Shown in pieces: positions 18,987-29,498 of a stretch of DNA of 64,000 bases. Below the pieces are notes generated by a model. That model searched no databases. It was not told where the DNA came from and saw nothing but the letters and a program-made list of their open reading frames with translations. A program made the position numbers and the translations under genes. Positions within the stretch are counted from its first letter, which is position 1, and every line of letters starts with the position of its first letter. The stretch spans positions 62,001 through 126,000 of the forward strand of contig NZ_RFFG01000005.1 in assembly GCF_003696215.1 (NCBI RefSeq), written 5' to 3'. The DNA is from Actinomadura harenae (GTDB lineage: Bacteria; Actinomycetota; Actinomycetes; Streptosporangiales; Streptosporangiaceae).

Positions 18987-19462
18987 CGCTCGGCGTTCTT
19001 CTCCCGCCAGGACCCGAGCAGCTCGTCCTGGAGCCCGAACATCTCCTTGTGCTCCTCGGGCTCGGCGTGGTCGTAGCCGAGCAGGTGCAGGATGCCGTGC
19101 GTGGTCAGCAGCTCCAGCTCGGCCTCCGTCGAGTGCCCGGCCTGCTTGGCCTGGCGCTCGGCCACCATCGGGCAGAGCACCACGTCGCCGAGCAGGCCCG
19201 GGTCGAGCTCGCCGTCGTCGTTCGCGCCGCCGTCCAGCTGGCCGGGCCGCAGCTCGTCCATCGGGAAGGACAGCACGTCCGTCGGGCCCGGCTCGTCCAT
19301 CCACTTGACGTGCAGCTCGGTCATCGCCTCCTCGTCCACGAGGAGGACCGACAGCTCCGCCAGCGGATGCACCCGCATCCCGTCCAGCACGTGCCGGGCC
19401 AGGTCGGCGATGGCGCGCTCGTCCACGGGCACGCCGGACTCGTTCAGTACCTCGATGCTCAC
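18983..19462 (-). CDS. ybeY: Endoribonuclease YbeY
   Basis: A 159-residue metal-dependent RNase needed for 16S rRNA 3' maturation and 70S quality control. The zinc-binding motif [11 protein letters not shown] is intact near residues 119-129, as is the conserved [10 protein letters not shown]. It starts 6 nt after phoH and overlaps corC by 4 bp, so phoH-ybeY-corC form one operon. Confidence 0.96.
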   Translation of the reverse strand: MSIEVLNESGVPVDERAIADLARHVLDGMRVHPLAELSVLLVDEEAMTELHVKWMDEPGPTDVLSFPMDELRPGQLDGGANDDGELDPGLLGDVVLCPMVAERQAKQAGHSTEAELELLTTHGILHLLGYDHAEPEEHKEMFGLQDELLGSWREKNAER

Positions 19463-19468
19463 TTCGTG

Positions 19469-20530
<1,062 letters not shown>

Positions 20531-20689
20531 CAGCCGGGCCTTGCGGCCTCTCGGACCTGCCTTCTCGTCGCCACGGATATCACGCGGCCGTCGTTGCGGC
20601 GGCCACGACTCCATGGTACCGACCGCCGCACGGCACGGCCTCTCCATTTGCTCCCGGCTCGTCCGGTCCGCCCGGATGGTTCCCGCGCC

Positions 20690-21058
20690 CTATCCGGGGG
20701 GCCACTGGAGGGCGCGGCCGCCCAGCAGGTGGGCGTGCACGTGGAAGACGGTCTGACCGGCCTGCGCGCCCGTGTTGAACACGATCCGGTAGCCCGCCTC
20801 GTCGATGCCCTCCTCGGCCGCGACCTCGGCCGCGAGGGCGACCACGTCGGCGAGCAGGGCCGGAGACGCCGCGGCGAGCTCGGCCGCGTTCGGGTGGTGC
20901 TCCTTCGGGACCACCAGGACGTGCGTCGGGGCCTGCGGGTTGATGTCGCGGAAGGCCAGCGCCGTGTCGCTCTCCCGGACGATCTCCGCCGGGATCTCCT
21001 TCTCGACGATCTTGCAGAACAGGCAGGCGGCCGTGCTCTCGTCCATGCGTCCGTCCAT
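20690..21058 (-). CDS. HIT family nucleotide hydrolase (HinT-like)
   Basis: 122 residues with the histidine triad HVHAHLLGG and the N-terminal CLFCKIVEKEIPAEIV zinc-type motif. HinT-like enzymes cleave purine phosphoramidates and acyl-adenylates. ATG 21058 has GGAGG 5 nt upstream; a second ATG at 21046 is a weaker option. The gene lies 159 bp before phoH in the same direction. Confidence 0.92.
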   Translation of the reverse strand: MDGRMDESTAACLFCKIVEKEIPAEIVRESDTALAFRDINPQAPTHVLVVPKEHHPNAAELAAASPALLADVVALAAEVAAEEGIDEAGYRIVFNTGAQAGQTVFHVHAHLLGGRALQWPPG

Positions 21059-21213
21059 GCGTCCTCCGTCTCGTGAACCGCGTCCGCATCCTAGCGATCC
21101 GGTCCCGCGGCGTCCGGCCCGCGCCCCCGTGCGACTTTCCCCGCGCCGACCTGCGACGCCGACTGAGACCGTGACCAAGGCCACCCGCAACCGGTAAGGT
21201 CCTTGATCGATCC

Positions 21214-21235
21214 TCGGTGGAACCTTCGGTGGAAC
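21214..21235. repeat. Direct repeat TCGGTGGAAC, 12-bp period, upstream of the ECF sigma gene
   Basis: Two exact copies of TCGGTGGAAC (21214-21223 and 21226-21235) sit in the 335-bp gap between HIT and the sigma gene. GGAAC is the core -35 element of many ECF promoters, so one copy could be the autoregulated promoter. I could not find a convincing -10 partner. TAGGGT at 21261-21266 is a possible housekeeping -10. Nothing else is evident in 21059-21393. Confidence 0.35.
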
Positions 21236-21393
21236 GCCGCATTCCGGCGTGCCACTGGATTAGGGTTCCAAGTCAGGCGTTCCCCCCGGCCCGGTGCCCC
21301 GAGCCACGCCTGCACCGGTCGGGTGCGCCCTGTCACGGCCCGCCCCCGCGACCGCCCGAACGGGGGGTGGGGGACGGCAAAGGCGGCGGATAG

Positions 21394-22002
21394 GTGACCG
21401 AGGCACAGCAGAAGATGCCCTTTCGTAAACCGGACGACGAGGGTGCGCGTCCTACAGACGTGACCGAGACCCTCGTGGCCAGGGGAACGGCGGGGGCAGT
21501 CGCCGTCGCCTGGGACGCCGACCAGGCGGTGACGGCCCTCTACAGCGCCAACTACCGCTCCCTGGTGCGGCTCGCCGCCATGCTCGTCCGGGACGCCGGG
21601 ACCGCCGAGGAGGTCGTCCAGGACGCGTTCGTCGCGATGCACGGCGGCTGGCGCCGGCTCCGCGACCCGGACAAGGCCCTGTCGTACCTGCGGCAGGCGG
21701 TGGTCAACCGGTCACGCTCGGTGCTGCGGCACCGCGCGGTGGTGGAGAAGTACGCCCCCAAGGGGCTGCCCGACGCCCCCAGCGCGGAGGCCGGGGCCAT
21801 CGGCGAGCTGGAGCGCTCGGCGGTGGTGGACGCGCTGCACCGGCTGCCCGCGCGGCAGCGCGAGGCCCTGGTTCTGCGCTACTACGCCGATTTGTCCGAA
21901 GCGGAGATCGCCGCGACGATGGGCATCTCGAAGGGCGCCGTGAAGAGCCACACGGCGCGCGGGATGGCCGCGATGCGCAACGTTCTGGAGCAGTTCTCAT
22001 GA
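21394..22002 (+). CDS. ECF sigma factor, SigE family of actinobacteria
   Basis: 202 residues with sigma region 2 (LYSANYRSLVRLAAMLVRDAGTAEEVVQDAFVAMHGGW) and region 4 (LPARQREALVLRYYADLSEAEIAATMGISKGAVKSHTARGMAAMR). The first ~35 residues are a variable leader. GTG 21394 is taken; ATG 21415 is an alternative. The stop overlaps the next start by 4 bp (ATGA), coupling it to a likely anti-sigma or sensor protein. The pair lies on the plus strand inside a minus-strand housekeeping block. Confidence 0.92.
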   Translation: MTEAQQKMPFRKPDDEGARPTDVTETLVARGTAGAVAVAWDADQAVTALYSANYRSLVRLAAMLVRDAGTAEEVVQDAFVAMHGGWRRLRDPDKALSYLRQAVVNRSRSVLRHRAVVEKYAPKGLPDAPSAEAGAIGELERSAVVDALHRLPARQREALVLRYYADLSEAEIAATMGISKGAVKSHTARGMAAMRNVLEQFS

Positions 22003-22682
22003 CCACGGGCCCCCACGACGAGCACGGCGAGATCCTGCGCCGTGCCCTGCACGCGGAGGCGGAGCGGGTCACCCCCTCGGCGGACGGCCTGGAACGCATC
22101 CGCGCCGGCATCGCCGAGCGGGAGCGGCGCCGGTTTCCCGTCCGGTCCGGATGGGACTGGTTCACCGCCAACTGGACGCGCCCGGTCCTGGCGGTGGGCG
22201 CGGCCCTGGCCATCGCGGGCCTCGGCGTCTCGGCACCCCAGACGTTCGACCTGATCCAGTCGCCCATGGGCAACGACGGCCCCTTCGCCAAGAGCCACCA
22301 CGGCTCCCCGAGCGGGACGGGCACGGACTCGACCGACTCCTCCACGCCGCCGCAGGGCTCTCCCACGCCGGGGCACGACCCGTCCGGGACGGCGCCCCCG
22401 CGGACCTCCGAGGGGCCGGTGTCGTCCACGACGACGCCGACCTGCCCGCCCGAGACGGAGGCGCCGTCCGGGGAGGCGCCGTCCACCCAGGGTTCGACCC
22501 GGCACCAGGTGTCCGGGAAGTCCGGGCCGCCGTCGTGTCCGACGCACACCCCGACGCCGCCGACCGGCACCCCCACGCCGACGCCGAGCACGCCGACGCC
22601 CAAGCCGACCGAGAGCTCTTCCCCGCCGCCCACGACCACGCCCGAGGGCAACGTCACCGACGCCCCCGCCACCTCGGGCTGA
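21999..22682 (+). CDS. Probable anti-sigma/sensor membrane protein with Pro/Thr-rich tail
   Basis: 227 residues. The N-terminal ~60 residues are charged and cytoplasmic-like (EILRRALHAEAERVTPSADGLERIRAGI), a helix typical of partners of SigE-family sigmas. One TM segment follows at ~62-80 (PVLAVGAALAIAGLGVS), then ~145 external residues rich in Pro, Thr, Ser and Gly with many TPTP repeats. No zinc HxxxCxxC motif is visible, so it is not a classical ZAS anti-sigma. Role inferred from the ATGA overlap with the sigma gene. Confidence 0.72.
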   Translation: MTTGPHDEHGEILRRALHAEAERVTPSADGLERIRAGIAERERRRFPVRSGWDWFTANWTRPVLAVGAALAIAGLGVSAPQTFDLIQSPMGNDGPFAKSHHGSPSGTGTDSTDSSTPPQGSPTPGHDPSGTAPPRTSEGPVSSTTTPTCPPETEAPSGEAPSTQGSTRHQVSGKSGPPSCPTHTPTPPTGTPTPTPSTPTPKPTESSSPPPTTTPEGNVTDAPATSG

Positions 22683-22707
22683 GCCCTCCGGCGGGTCCCT
22701 GAGGGAT

Positions 22708-23439
22708 CTACCAGCGGCCGGTGGCGGCCAGCAGGACGGACGCGGCGGCGACGCCCGCGGTGGAGGTGCGCAGGACGGTCGGGCCGAGCAGCGCCGGGCG
22801 TCCCCCGGCGGCACCGAGCCGTTCGACCTCGTCCTCGCTGAGGCCGCCCTCGGGGCCGACCACGATGACCAGGTCGCCGTCCGTCGGCGGCTCGAGCGCG
22901 GTCAGCGGCTCGGCGGCCTCCTCGTGCAGCAGGACGGCGGCGGACGCGGCGGCGATGCGCTTCTCGACGTCCGCGGTGGACGCGAGCTCCGCCACGACCG
23001 GGAAGTGGGCGCGGCGGGCCTGCTTGGCGGCCTCCCGCGCGGTGGTCCGCCAGCGGCCGAGGGACTTCTCGCGCCGCTCGGGCCTCCACTGGGTGATGCA
23101 GCGCGCGGCGGACCACGGGACGATCTCGTCCACGCCGACCTCGGTCATGGTCTCGACGGCCAGCTCGCCCCGGTCGCCCTTCGGCAGCGCCTGGACGACG
23201 ACCAGGCGCGGACGCGGAGCGGGCACGCGCCGCCGGGACAGGACGTCCAGGGTGAGGGACGCCTTGTCGGCGGTGGCCACGACGCACTCGGCGACCAGGC
23301 CCGCGCCGTCGGTGAGGTCGACGCGCTCACCGGAGCGCAGCCGCCGCACGGCCGCCGCGTGCCGGCCCTCCGGGCCGTCCAGGAGGACGTGATCGCCCTC
23401 CAGGCGGCCCGGCTCGGCCAGGAACACCGGCGCGCTCAC
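22708..23439 (-). CDS. rsmE: 16S rRNA m3U1498 methyltransferase RsmE
   Basis: 243 residues, SPOUT fold. Landmarks are HAAAVRRLRSGERVDLTDG (PUA-like part), LVVVQALPKGDRGELAVETMTEVGVDEIVPW and the SAM knot VIVVGPEGGLSEDEVERL ... LGPTVLRTSTAGVAAASVLL. GTG 23439 is chosen since SAPVFLAEPGRL follows directly. It is 22 bp downstream of dnaJ on the same strand, the usual hrcA-dnaJ-rsmE order. Confidence 0.95.
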   Translation of the reverse strand: MSAPVFLAEPGRLEGDHVLLDGPEGRHAAAVRRLRSGERVDLTDGAGLVAECVVATADKASLTLDVLSRRRVPAPRPRLVVVQALPKGDRGELAVETMTEVGVDEIVPWSAARCITQWRPERREKSLGRWRTTAREAAKQARRAHFPVVAELASTADVEKRIAAASAAVLLHEEAAEPLTALEPPTDGDLVIVVGPEGGLSEDEVERLGAAGGRPALLGPTVLRTSTAGVAAASVLLAATGRW

Positions 23440-23461
23440 CGGCGGCCCCGTCGGGGGCGGC

Positions 23462-24601
23462 TCATCCGTGCGGGTTGAAGACGTCCCGCAGGCGGGAGAA
23501 GACGCCGCGCTGCCCGGGGGCGAACTTGCCGGGCGGGCGCTCCTCGTCGCGCAGCTGCGCGAGCTGCCGCAGCAGGGCCTCCTGCTCCTCGTCCAGCTTC
23601 GTCGGGGTCTCGACGTTGACATGGATGTGCAGGTCGCCGCGGCCGGACTCGTTCAGGTGCCGGACGCCCCGCCCGTACAGGCGGATCACCTCGCCGGACT
23701 GCGTGCCCGGCTTGATGTCGATGTCCTCCGCGCCGTCCAGCGTCTCGACGGTGACGTTGGTGCCGAGCGCGGCGGCGGTCATCGGGATGCCGACCGTGCA
23801 GTGCAGGTCGTCGCCCTCGCGCTCGAAGATCGGGTGCGGCTTCTCGACGATCTCCAGGAACAGGTCGCCGGGCGGGCCGCCGCCGGGGCCGACCTCGCCC
23901 TCGCCCGCGAGCTGGATGTGGATGCCGTTCTCGACGCCCGCCGGGATCTTGACCTTGACGGTGCGCCGGGTGCGGACCCGGCCGTCGCCGGAGCACTCCG
24001 GGCAGGGGTTGCGGATCACCGAGCCGAAGCCGCCGCACTGCGGGCACGGCCGGGACGTCATGACCTGGCCGAGGAAGGACCGCTGCACCTGCTGCACCTC
24101 GCCCCGGCCCTGGCACATGTCGCAGGTCTCGGGGTGGGAGCCGGGCGCGGAGCCCTCACCGTGGCAGGTGTCGCAGACCACGGCGGTGTCGATGGACAGC
24201 TCGCGGGTGGTGCCGAACGCCGTCTCGTTCAGGTCGAGCTCGACCCGGAGCGTGGCGTTGCGGCCGCGCCGGGCCCGCGAGCGCGGGCCGCGCGCCGACG
24301 CCGTACCGAAGAAGGCGTCCATGATGTCGCTGAACGGGAAGCCCGCGCCGAAGCCGCCGGCCCCCGCGCCCGCGCCGCCGCCCGGGGCGAACGGGTCGGC
24401 CCCCAGGTCGTACATCTCGCGCTTCTTGGGGTCGGAGAGCACCTCGTACGCCTGGGTGATCTCTTTGAACTTCTCCTGCGTCTCGGGATCGGGGTTGACG
24501 TCGGGGTGCAGCTCGCGGGCGAGCCTCCGGTACGCCTTCTTGATCTCGTCCGCGCCGGCCTCACGGCGGACGCCGAGGGTCGCGTAGTAGTCGTTGGCCA
24601 C
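23462..24601 (-). CDS. dnaJ: Chaperone DnaJ
   Basis: 379 residues: J domain with HPD near residue 32 ([14 protein letters not shown]), a Gly-rich segment, and four zinc motifs ([32 protein letters not shown]) between ~130 and ~210. The C-terminal substrate-binding domain follows. It stimulates DnaK. The GTG start at 24601 directly abuts the hrcA stop, so it is co-transcribed and under CIRCE/HrcA control, the usual arrangement for the second actinobacterial dnaJ. Confidence 0.97.
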   Translation of the reverse strand: MANDYYATLGVRREAGADEIKKAYRRLARELHPDVNPDPETQEKFKEITQAYEVLSDPKKREMYDLGADPFAPGGGAGAGAGGFGAGFPFSDIMDAFFGTASARGPRSRARRGRNATLRVELDLNETAFGTTRELSIDTAVVCDTCHGEGSAPGSHPETCDMCQGRGEVQQVQRSFLGQVMTSRPCPQCGGFGSVIRNPCPECSGDGRVRTRRTVKVKIPAGVENGIHIQLAGEGEVGPGGGPPGDLFLEIVEKPHPIFEREGDDLHCTVGIPMTAAALGTNVTVETLDGAEDIDIKPGTQSGEVIRLYGRGVRHLNESGRGDLHIHVNVETPTKLDEEQEALLRQLAQLRDEERPPGKFAPGQRGVFSRLRDVFNPHG

Positions 24602-25615
24602 CTACGACCCCGCCAGGATCTGTCCGACGTAGCGTGCCACTGCCCGTACCGCTCCCATCGTGCCGGGGTAGTCCATCCGTGTAGGCCCGAGTACACCGAG
24701 GCGGGCCAGAGTGAGGTCGCCGACGCCGTACCCGGCGGCGACCACGGAGGTCGAACGGAGCCCCTCGTCGGGGTTCTCCGTGCCGATCCGAACCGTAACA
24801 GTAGAGGAGTCCGCGGACTCCCCGAGCAGCCGCATCAGCACGACCTGCTCTTCCAGCGCCTCCAGGACGTCCCGGAAGCTCCGCGAGAAGTCGACGGAGG
24901 CGAGGTTGGCGGCGCCCGCGAAGACGACCTTCTCCTCGTGCTTCTCCACCAGGGTCTCCAGCAGGACCGACAGCACCGCCGCGGCGGCGGGCCGCTCCTC
25001 CGGGGAGACCTTCTCGGGCAGGTCGGAGACCGCGCCGGGGACGTCGCCGAACGCCAGGCCCGACAGGCACGTGTTGAGCAGCGCCCGCAGGTGCCCGGCC
25101 GACTCCTCGGTCAGTCCGGAGGGGATCTCGATCAGCCGCTGCTCGACCCGCCCGGTGTCGGTGATCAGGACGAGCAGGACCCGCCCGGTCGCGACCGGGA
25201 CCAGCTCCACGTGCCGGACGTACGAGCGGGTCAGCGACGGGTACTGCACCACCGCGACCTGCCGGGTGAGCTGGGCGAGCAGCCGGACGGTGCGGCCGAC
25301 CACGTCGTCCAGGTCGTAGGCGCCGGACAGGAACGTCTCGATGGCGCGCTTCTCCGCCTTGGAGAGGGGCTTGATCGTGGACAGCCGGTCGACGAACAGC
25401 CGGTACCCCTTGTCGGTGGGGATGCGGCCGGCGCTCGTGTGCGGCTGCTGGATGTAGCCCTGTTCCTCCAGGACGGCCATGTCGTTGCGGATGGTCGCGG
25501 GCGACACGCCGAGATTGTGCCGGTCCACCAGAGCCTTGGAGCCGACCGGCTCGTTGGTGGAGACATAGTCCTCGACTATGGCGCGCAGGACCGCGAGTTT
25601 CCGGTCGTCGAGCAC
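24602..25615 (-). CDS. hrcA: Heat-inducible transcription repressor HrcA
   Basis: 337 residues with an N-terminal winged helix ([71 protein letters not shown]). This binds CIRCE operators and represses chaperone genes until heat shock. GTG 25615 has a strong ribosome site (GGGGAGGTGA). A CIRCE element lies 27 bp upstream, so the operon is autoregulated. Confidence 0.97.
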   Translation of the reverse strand: MLDDRKLAVLRAIVEDYVSTNEPVGSKALVDRHNLGVSPATIRNDMAVLEEQGYIQQPHTSAGRIPTDKGYRLFVDRLSTIKPLSKAEKRAIETFLSGAYDLDDVVGRTVRLLAQLTRQVAVVQYPSLTRSYVRHVELVPVATGRVLLVLITDTGRVEQRLIEIPSGLTEESAGHLRALLNTCLSGLAFGDVPGAVSDLPEKVSPEERPAAAAVLSVLLETLVEKHEEKVVFAGAANLASVDFSRSFRDVLEALEEQVVLMRLLGESADSSTVTVRIGTENPDEGLRSTSVVAAGYGVGDLTLARLGVLGPTRMDYPGTMGAVRAVARYVGQILAGS

Positions 25616-25641
25616 GTCGTCACCTCCCCTGCCCCCGTTAC

Positions 25642-25666
25642 TGGCACTCCATACTTCCGAGTGCCA
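25642..25666. promoter_or_regulatory. CIRCE operator (HrcA site)
   Basis: TGGCACTC-N9-GAGTGCCA: 8-bp perfect arms with the canonical 9-bp spacer. It differs from the core consensus TTAGCACTC/GAGTGCTAA only at the outer A/T positions, a common high-GC variant. A -35-like TTGGCA overlaps the right arm on the minus strand, so bound HrcA would block polymerase. Confidence 0.93.
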
Positions 25667-25755
25667 AGTGTACGGCCCTGAGGGGACATCCCGAATCCGC
25701 CCGGAGCACGGTTCGCGCCCCGGGCCCTTCGCCGGAGTCGTTATTGTCGTCCTCC

Positions 25756-26573
25756 GTGCGGAGCAAGGACTACGGTGACGACGTTCTGGCGGGCGACTGG
25801 CGGCGGCCCCTGAAGGGCACGATCCCGGACGTCCCGGCCGACCCCGGCCTGGTCGCCGAGGACCCCGCGAGCGGGTTCTGCGGCGCGGTCGTCGGCTGCG
25901 ACAAGTTCGGCGTGACGCTGGAGGACCGGCACGGCGGACGGCGGATCTTCCCGCTGGCCAAGGCGGGGTTCCTGATCGACGGACGGCCGGTGACGCTGGT
26001 CCGGCCAGGCCGGCGGAGCCCTCGGGGCCGCTGCGCTCGGCGTCCGGGTCGGTCGCGGTGCGGGGGCTGCGCGCGCGGGTCGCCCAGGAGTCCCGGATCT
26101 ACGTCGAGGGCGCCCACGACGCCGAGCTGGTCGAGAAGATCTGGGGCCACGACCTGCGGGTCGAGGGCGTCGCCGTGGAGTTCCTGGAGGGCGTGGACGA
26201 TCTTCCCGCGATCGTCCGGGAGTTCGGGCCCGAGGAGGACCGGAGGCTGGGCGTCCTGGTGGACCACCTGGTGGAGGGCTCCAAGGAGAGCCGGATCGCC
26301 GCGCGGGTCTCTTCTCCGCACGTGCTGGTCACCGGGCATCCGTTCATCGACATCTGGGAGGCGGTCAAGCCGTCCGCGGTCGGGATCCGCGCCTGGCCCC
26401 GCGTCCCGCGCGGCGTCCCCTGGAAGGAGGGCGTCCTGGACGCGCTGGGCTGGCGGATGGAGACCGGCGAGGCCTGGAAGCGCATCCTCGGGCGGGTGAA
26501 CACCTACGCCGACCTGGAGCCTGAGCTGCTGGGACGGGTCGAGGAGCTCATCGACTTCGTGACCGCCCCCTGA
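25756..26573 (+). pseudogene. DUF3097 family protein, interrupted by a single-base frameshift
   Basis: Two reading frames together encode one DUF3097-like protein. The first part runs from GTG 25756 through VEDRHGG-like [30 protein letters not shown]. After 26006 the frame changes, and the second part continues [39 protein letters not shown] through to the TGA at 26571-26573. Adding one base between 26006 and 26007 restores a single frame. It is either a sequencing error in a GC run or a recent inactivation; all family motifs are otherwise intact. A TATTGT -10 (25742-25747) lies 8 nt before the GTG. Confidence 0.85.
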
Positions 26574-26693
26574 CACTGCGTAACTTTACCATTACTCTCC
26601 GCATTCACCCCTGATCTGGCGGAATATCGGACAGCGACCGGTCCGTTACTCGTTACAGGACGTGTCCGTGTTCTCACGCCAGAGGGGGCCGAG

Positions 26694-27344
26694 ATGACCA
26701 GCCGAGGCAGAACACCCACGCAGGGCCACAGGTCCACCCTCATCCACCCCGCGCGCGCCCACGAGGCGCCCGACGGCGACCCGCGCGGCCTCAGGCCGGG
26801 CGACCGCCCCCGTGGCGACCGCCGGCCGGGCGGCTGGACACCGGGCGCCGCCCCGGCCGACCGGATCCCGGGCGGCTACGTGCCGCGGACGTACGTCCCC
26901 GCCGAATGGGCACAGGCCGAGCTGGGGATGCCGCTTCCGCCGCCCGTCACCCCGTGGGAGCGCGACAAGGCCGGATGGGCCGAACTGAGCGGCCTGATCG
27001 GCATGTCCGCCGCGGCGGTGTTCTCCGCGTTCACCCTGGGCCTGCTGGTCCTCGCCACGTGGATCGCGCCGTTCGTGTTCCTCACGCTCTACAAGAACCA
27101 CTCGCCGTACGTCCGCTACCACGCGACCCAGGCCCTGAACGTCCAGCTCACGGGTCTGATCGTCGGTGTGGGCGCGGTGCTGCTCTCGGCCGCCACACTC
27201 GGCCTCGCCGCGGTGCTGGCGATCCCGATCACGCTGGTCTTCTGGCTCGTCCAGTTCGTGTTCGTGATCATCGCGACCTCGCGGGCCGAGGCAGGCGAGT
27301 GGTACGCCATCCCGGCGTTCCTCGCCTGGCCGATGGTCCGCTGA
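26694..27344 (+). CDS. DUF4870 (Tic20-like) membrane protein
   Basis: 216 residues: a ~95-residue Arg/Pro/Gly-rich cytoplasmic N-terminus, then three to four TM helices (GLIGMSAAAVFSAFTLGLLVLATWIAPFVFL, VQLTGLIVGVGAVLLSAATLGLAAVLAIPITLVFWLVQFVFVII) with the conserved HSPYVRYHATQALN loop between. This is the DUF4870 pattern; function unknown. The ribosome site is GAGGGGG. A relative lies at 32114-32773. Confidence 0.88.
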   Translation: MTSRGRTPTQGHRSTLIHPARAHEAPDGDPRGLRPGDRPRGDRRPGGWTPGAAPADRIPGGYVPRTYVPAEWAQAELGMPLPPPVTPWERDKAGWAELSGLIGMSAAAVFSAFTLGLLVLATWIAPFVFLTLYKNHSPYVRYHATQALNVQLTGLIVGVGAVLLSAATLGLAAVLAIPITLVFWLVQFVFVIIATSRAEAGEWYAIPAFLAWPMVR

Positions 27345-27421
27345 CCGGGCCTCTGCCGTCCGGGCCTTGTTCCGGGCCCAGGGAGCGCTGATCAGGACGC
27401 CGCCGGCCGCGGCCCGCCCGC

Positions 27422-28624
27422 TCAGGTGAGGTCGCGGACGACGGCGTCGGCGAGGAGGCGGCCGCGCAGGGTGAGAACCGCGCGGCCGTCGTCCACCGGC
27501 TCGAGCAGGCCGTCCGCGACCAGGCTCCGGACGGCCCCGTCGTCGAGCAGGTCGACCGGGCAGCCGTCCGCGAGCCGCAGTTCCAGCATGATCCGCTCGA
27601 CGGTCCTGTCCTCGTCGGTGAGGATCTCGCGCGCGTGCGCGGGGGTGACCCCCTCGGCGAGCCGGGACGCGTAGGCAGCCGGGTGCTTGACGTTCCACCA
27701 GCGCGTCCCGCCCACATGGCTGTGCGCTCCGGGGCCGACGCCCCACCAGTCCGCCCCCGTCCAGTACAGGAGGTTGTGGCGGCAGGCGGCGTCGGCGTCC
27801 TTCGCCCAGTTGGAGATCTCGTACCAGCGCAGGCCCCGCGCGGACAGCATCTCGTCGGCCATCAGGTAGCGGTCGGCCATCGCGTCGTCGTCCGGAGCGG
27901 CCAGCTCACCCCGCCTGACCTGCGCGGCGAGCCGCGTGCCGTCCTCGACGATCAGGGCGTACGCCGAGACGTGGTCGGGCTCGCACGCGAGGGCCGCCTC
28001 CAGGGACGCCCGCCAGTCGCCGTCGGTCTCCCCCGGCGTCCCGTAGATCAGGTCCAGGTTGACGTGCTCGAATCCGGCGGCGCGCGTCCACTCGACCACC
28101 TGCGGGACGCGTCCGGGCGTGTGCGTGCGGTCGAGCACCTTCAGGACATGCTCCCGCGCGCTCTGCATCCCGTACGAGACGCGCGTGAAGCCCACCTCGC
28201 GCAGGCGCGCGAGGTACTCCTCGTCGACCGACTCGGGATTGGCCTCCGTCGTGACCTCCGCGCCCGGCGCCAGGCCGAACTCCTTGTCGATCGCGTCCAG
28301 GACGCGGCCCAGATCGTCCGGGGAGAGCAGGGTCGGCGTGCCGCCGCCCACGAAGACCGTCTCGACGGGAAGATCCGCCTCACCCAGCACCCGGCGGGCC
28401 ATCCGGACCTCGGCGACGGCGGTCTCGGCGTAGGAGTCGCGGCTCGCGCCGGGGCCGAGCTCGGTGGCCGTGTAGGTGTTGAAGTCGCAGTAGCCGCAGC
28501 GGGTCACGCAGAACGGCACGTGGACGTAGAAGGCGAACGGGCGCGCACCCAGCCCCGCGAGGGCGCTGCCGGGCAGCGCCCCGTCGGCGGGGACGGGATC
28601 TCCGTCGGGAAGGGTCGAGGGCAC
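27422..28624 (-). CDS. hemW: Radical SAM heme chaperone HemW
   Basis: 400 residues with the 4Fe-4S/SAM motif C39-VTR-C43-GY-C46, FVGGGTPTLLSPDDL, TTEANPESV and SYGMQSAREHVLKVLDRTHT. HemW resembles HemN but delivers heme to respiratory enzymes; the missing extra N-terminal HemN residues and the single CxxxCxxC support HemW. Start GTG 28624 leaves ~30 residues before the core; GGAGG sits directly before it, and a CAGACT box 6 nt upstream suggests a leaderless mRNA. In many genomes hemW lies close to hrcA-dnaJ, as here. Confidence 0.94.
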   Translation of the reverse strand: MPSTLPDGDPVPADGALPGSALAGLGARPFAFYVHVPFCVTRCGYCDFNTYTATELGPGASRDSYAETAVAEVRMARRVLGEADLPVETVFVGGGTPTLLSPDDLGRVLDAIDKEFGLAPGAEVTTEANPESVDEEYLARLREVGFTRVSYGMQSAREHVLKVLDRTHTPGRVPQVVEWTRAAGFEHVNLDLIYGTPGETDGDWRASLEAALACEPDHVSAYALIVEDGTRLAAQVRRGELAAPDDDAMADRYLMADEMLSARGLRWYEISNWAKDADAACRHNLLYWTGADWWGVGPGAHSHVGGTRWWNVKHPAAYASRLAEGVTPAHAREILTDEDRTVERIMLELRLADGCPVDLLDDGAVRSLVADGLLEPVDDGRAVLTLRGRLLADAVVRDLT

Positions 28625-28690
28625 CCTCCAAGTCTGCCCCGCCCGGCGCCCTGCTCGGAACGTCGCCGGGGCCGCCATGATCACGGGCGC

Positions 28691-28730
28691 GGTCCGGCCC
28701 GGTCGGGCCAGGTCGGGTCAGGTCGGCTCA
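28691..28730. repeat. Four tandem 10-bp units (GGTCGGGTCA-like)
   Basis: Units at 28691, 28701, 28711 and 28721 share GGTC[G/C]G and differ in the last four bases. The last unit includes the stop codon of the YezG-like gene (28728-28730). No function is seen. Confidence 0.8.
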
Positions 28731-29186
28731 GCGGGCGGGGAAGAGCCCGGCCTGGCGGAGCTTGGCGCGCAGCCACCCCGGGATGTGCTCGTCCGCGCGC
28801 GGGAAACGATCAAGGTCCTGCCGGTAGGCGGACGGCCCGAGCGGCGGCCTGAAGTCGGGCTCGGTGTCGTAGTCGAACTCGGCGCTGAACCGGCCGGACC
28901 GCTCGACCGACAGCCTCGCGGTGAACCAGGCGCCCTTGTCCCGCCGGTACATCGCGCGGCGCAGCTCGTCCATCCGGCCGACGGCCTGGCCGGGCGGCAT
29001 CGCGGTGCGGGTCCGGCCGTCCGTGTCGACGATCTCGAAGGTGGCGCTGTCGATGCCGACCGTCGCGCGGAACTCCAGCCCGAGCCGCTCCCAGGTCTCC
29101 GGGGCCGCCGCACGCAGCGCGCGGACGGCGCCGTTCACGGCCTCCCGCTCGCGTGGGCTGCGGAGAACCTGCTCGGAGTGGGTCAC
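28728..29186 (-). CDS. YezG/DUF600-like immunity or antitoxin protein
   Basis: 152 residues. The pattern PETWERLGLEFRATVGIDSATFEIVD followed by FSAEFDYDTEPDFRPP, YRQDLDRFPRADEHIPGWL resembles YezG-type immunity proteins (FDYD, then DL..FPR...IP.WL). Such proteins usually neutralise a partner toxin. No toxin gene is visible next to it, so it may be an orphan. GTG 29186 has GGAGG 7 nt upstream, which beats longer in-frame starts. The assignment rests on remembered motif shape. Confidence 0.65.
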   Translation of the reverse strand: MTHSEQVLRSPREREAVNGAVRALRAAAPETWERLGLEFRATVGIDSATFEIVDTDGRTRTAMPPGQAVGRMDELRRAMYRRDKGAWFTARLSVERSGRFSAEFDYDTEPDFRPPLGPSAYRQDLDRFPRADEHIPGWLRAKLRQAGLFPAR

Positions 29187-29498
29187 GGTGGAACCTCCGG
29201 ACATTACGGGAGCGGCGGGAACATCGGATGCGAACCGGCGCCCCGTGGCGTCCCGGACCGGGCGGCCGGGCCGTTCTGACGACGGTACCGACATCCCGGC
29301 GCAGGCCAAGCTCGGCCCGCCGTGTCGCCCCCAACACGCTCCGTCGCCCTGCCGGACATCTCGGATATCCCACCGTGATCATCCCGAACGCCCTCCTCAC
29401 CGGCCGTCCCGGCGGGGGCCGCGAGGCTCGGGGCCGCGGCGTTCGGGGGCTGCGGTGGGCGCGCGGTTTCGGGCATCCGGGGCGGATAGGGTCGCGGG
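29187..29498. other. 312-bp divergent spacer
   Basis: It lies between the YezG-like gene and the next plus-strand gene. Apart from the ribosome site of the former and the TAGGGT box of the latter, I see no repeat, hairpin or short gene. Confidence 0.5.

Noticed and set aside
26007..26058. Separate small gene starting at GTG 26058
   Set aside because: It is the second part of the frameshifted DUF3097 gene; homology starts upstream of the GTG.
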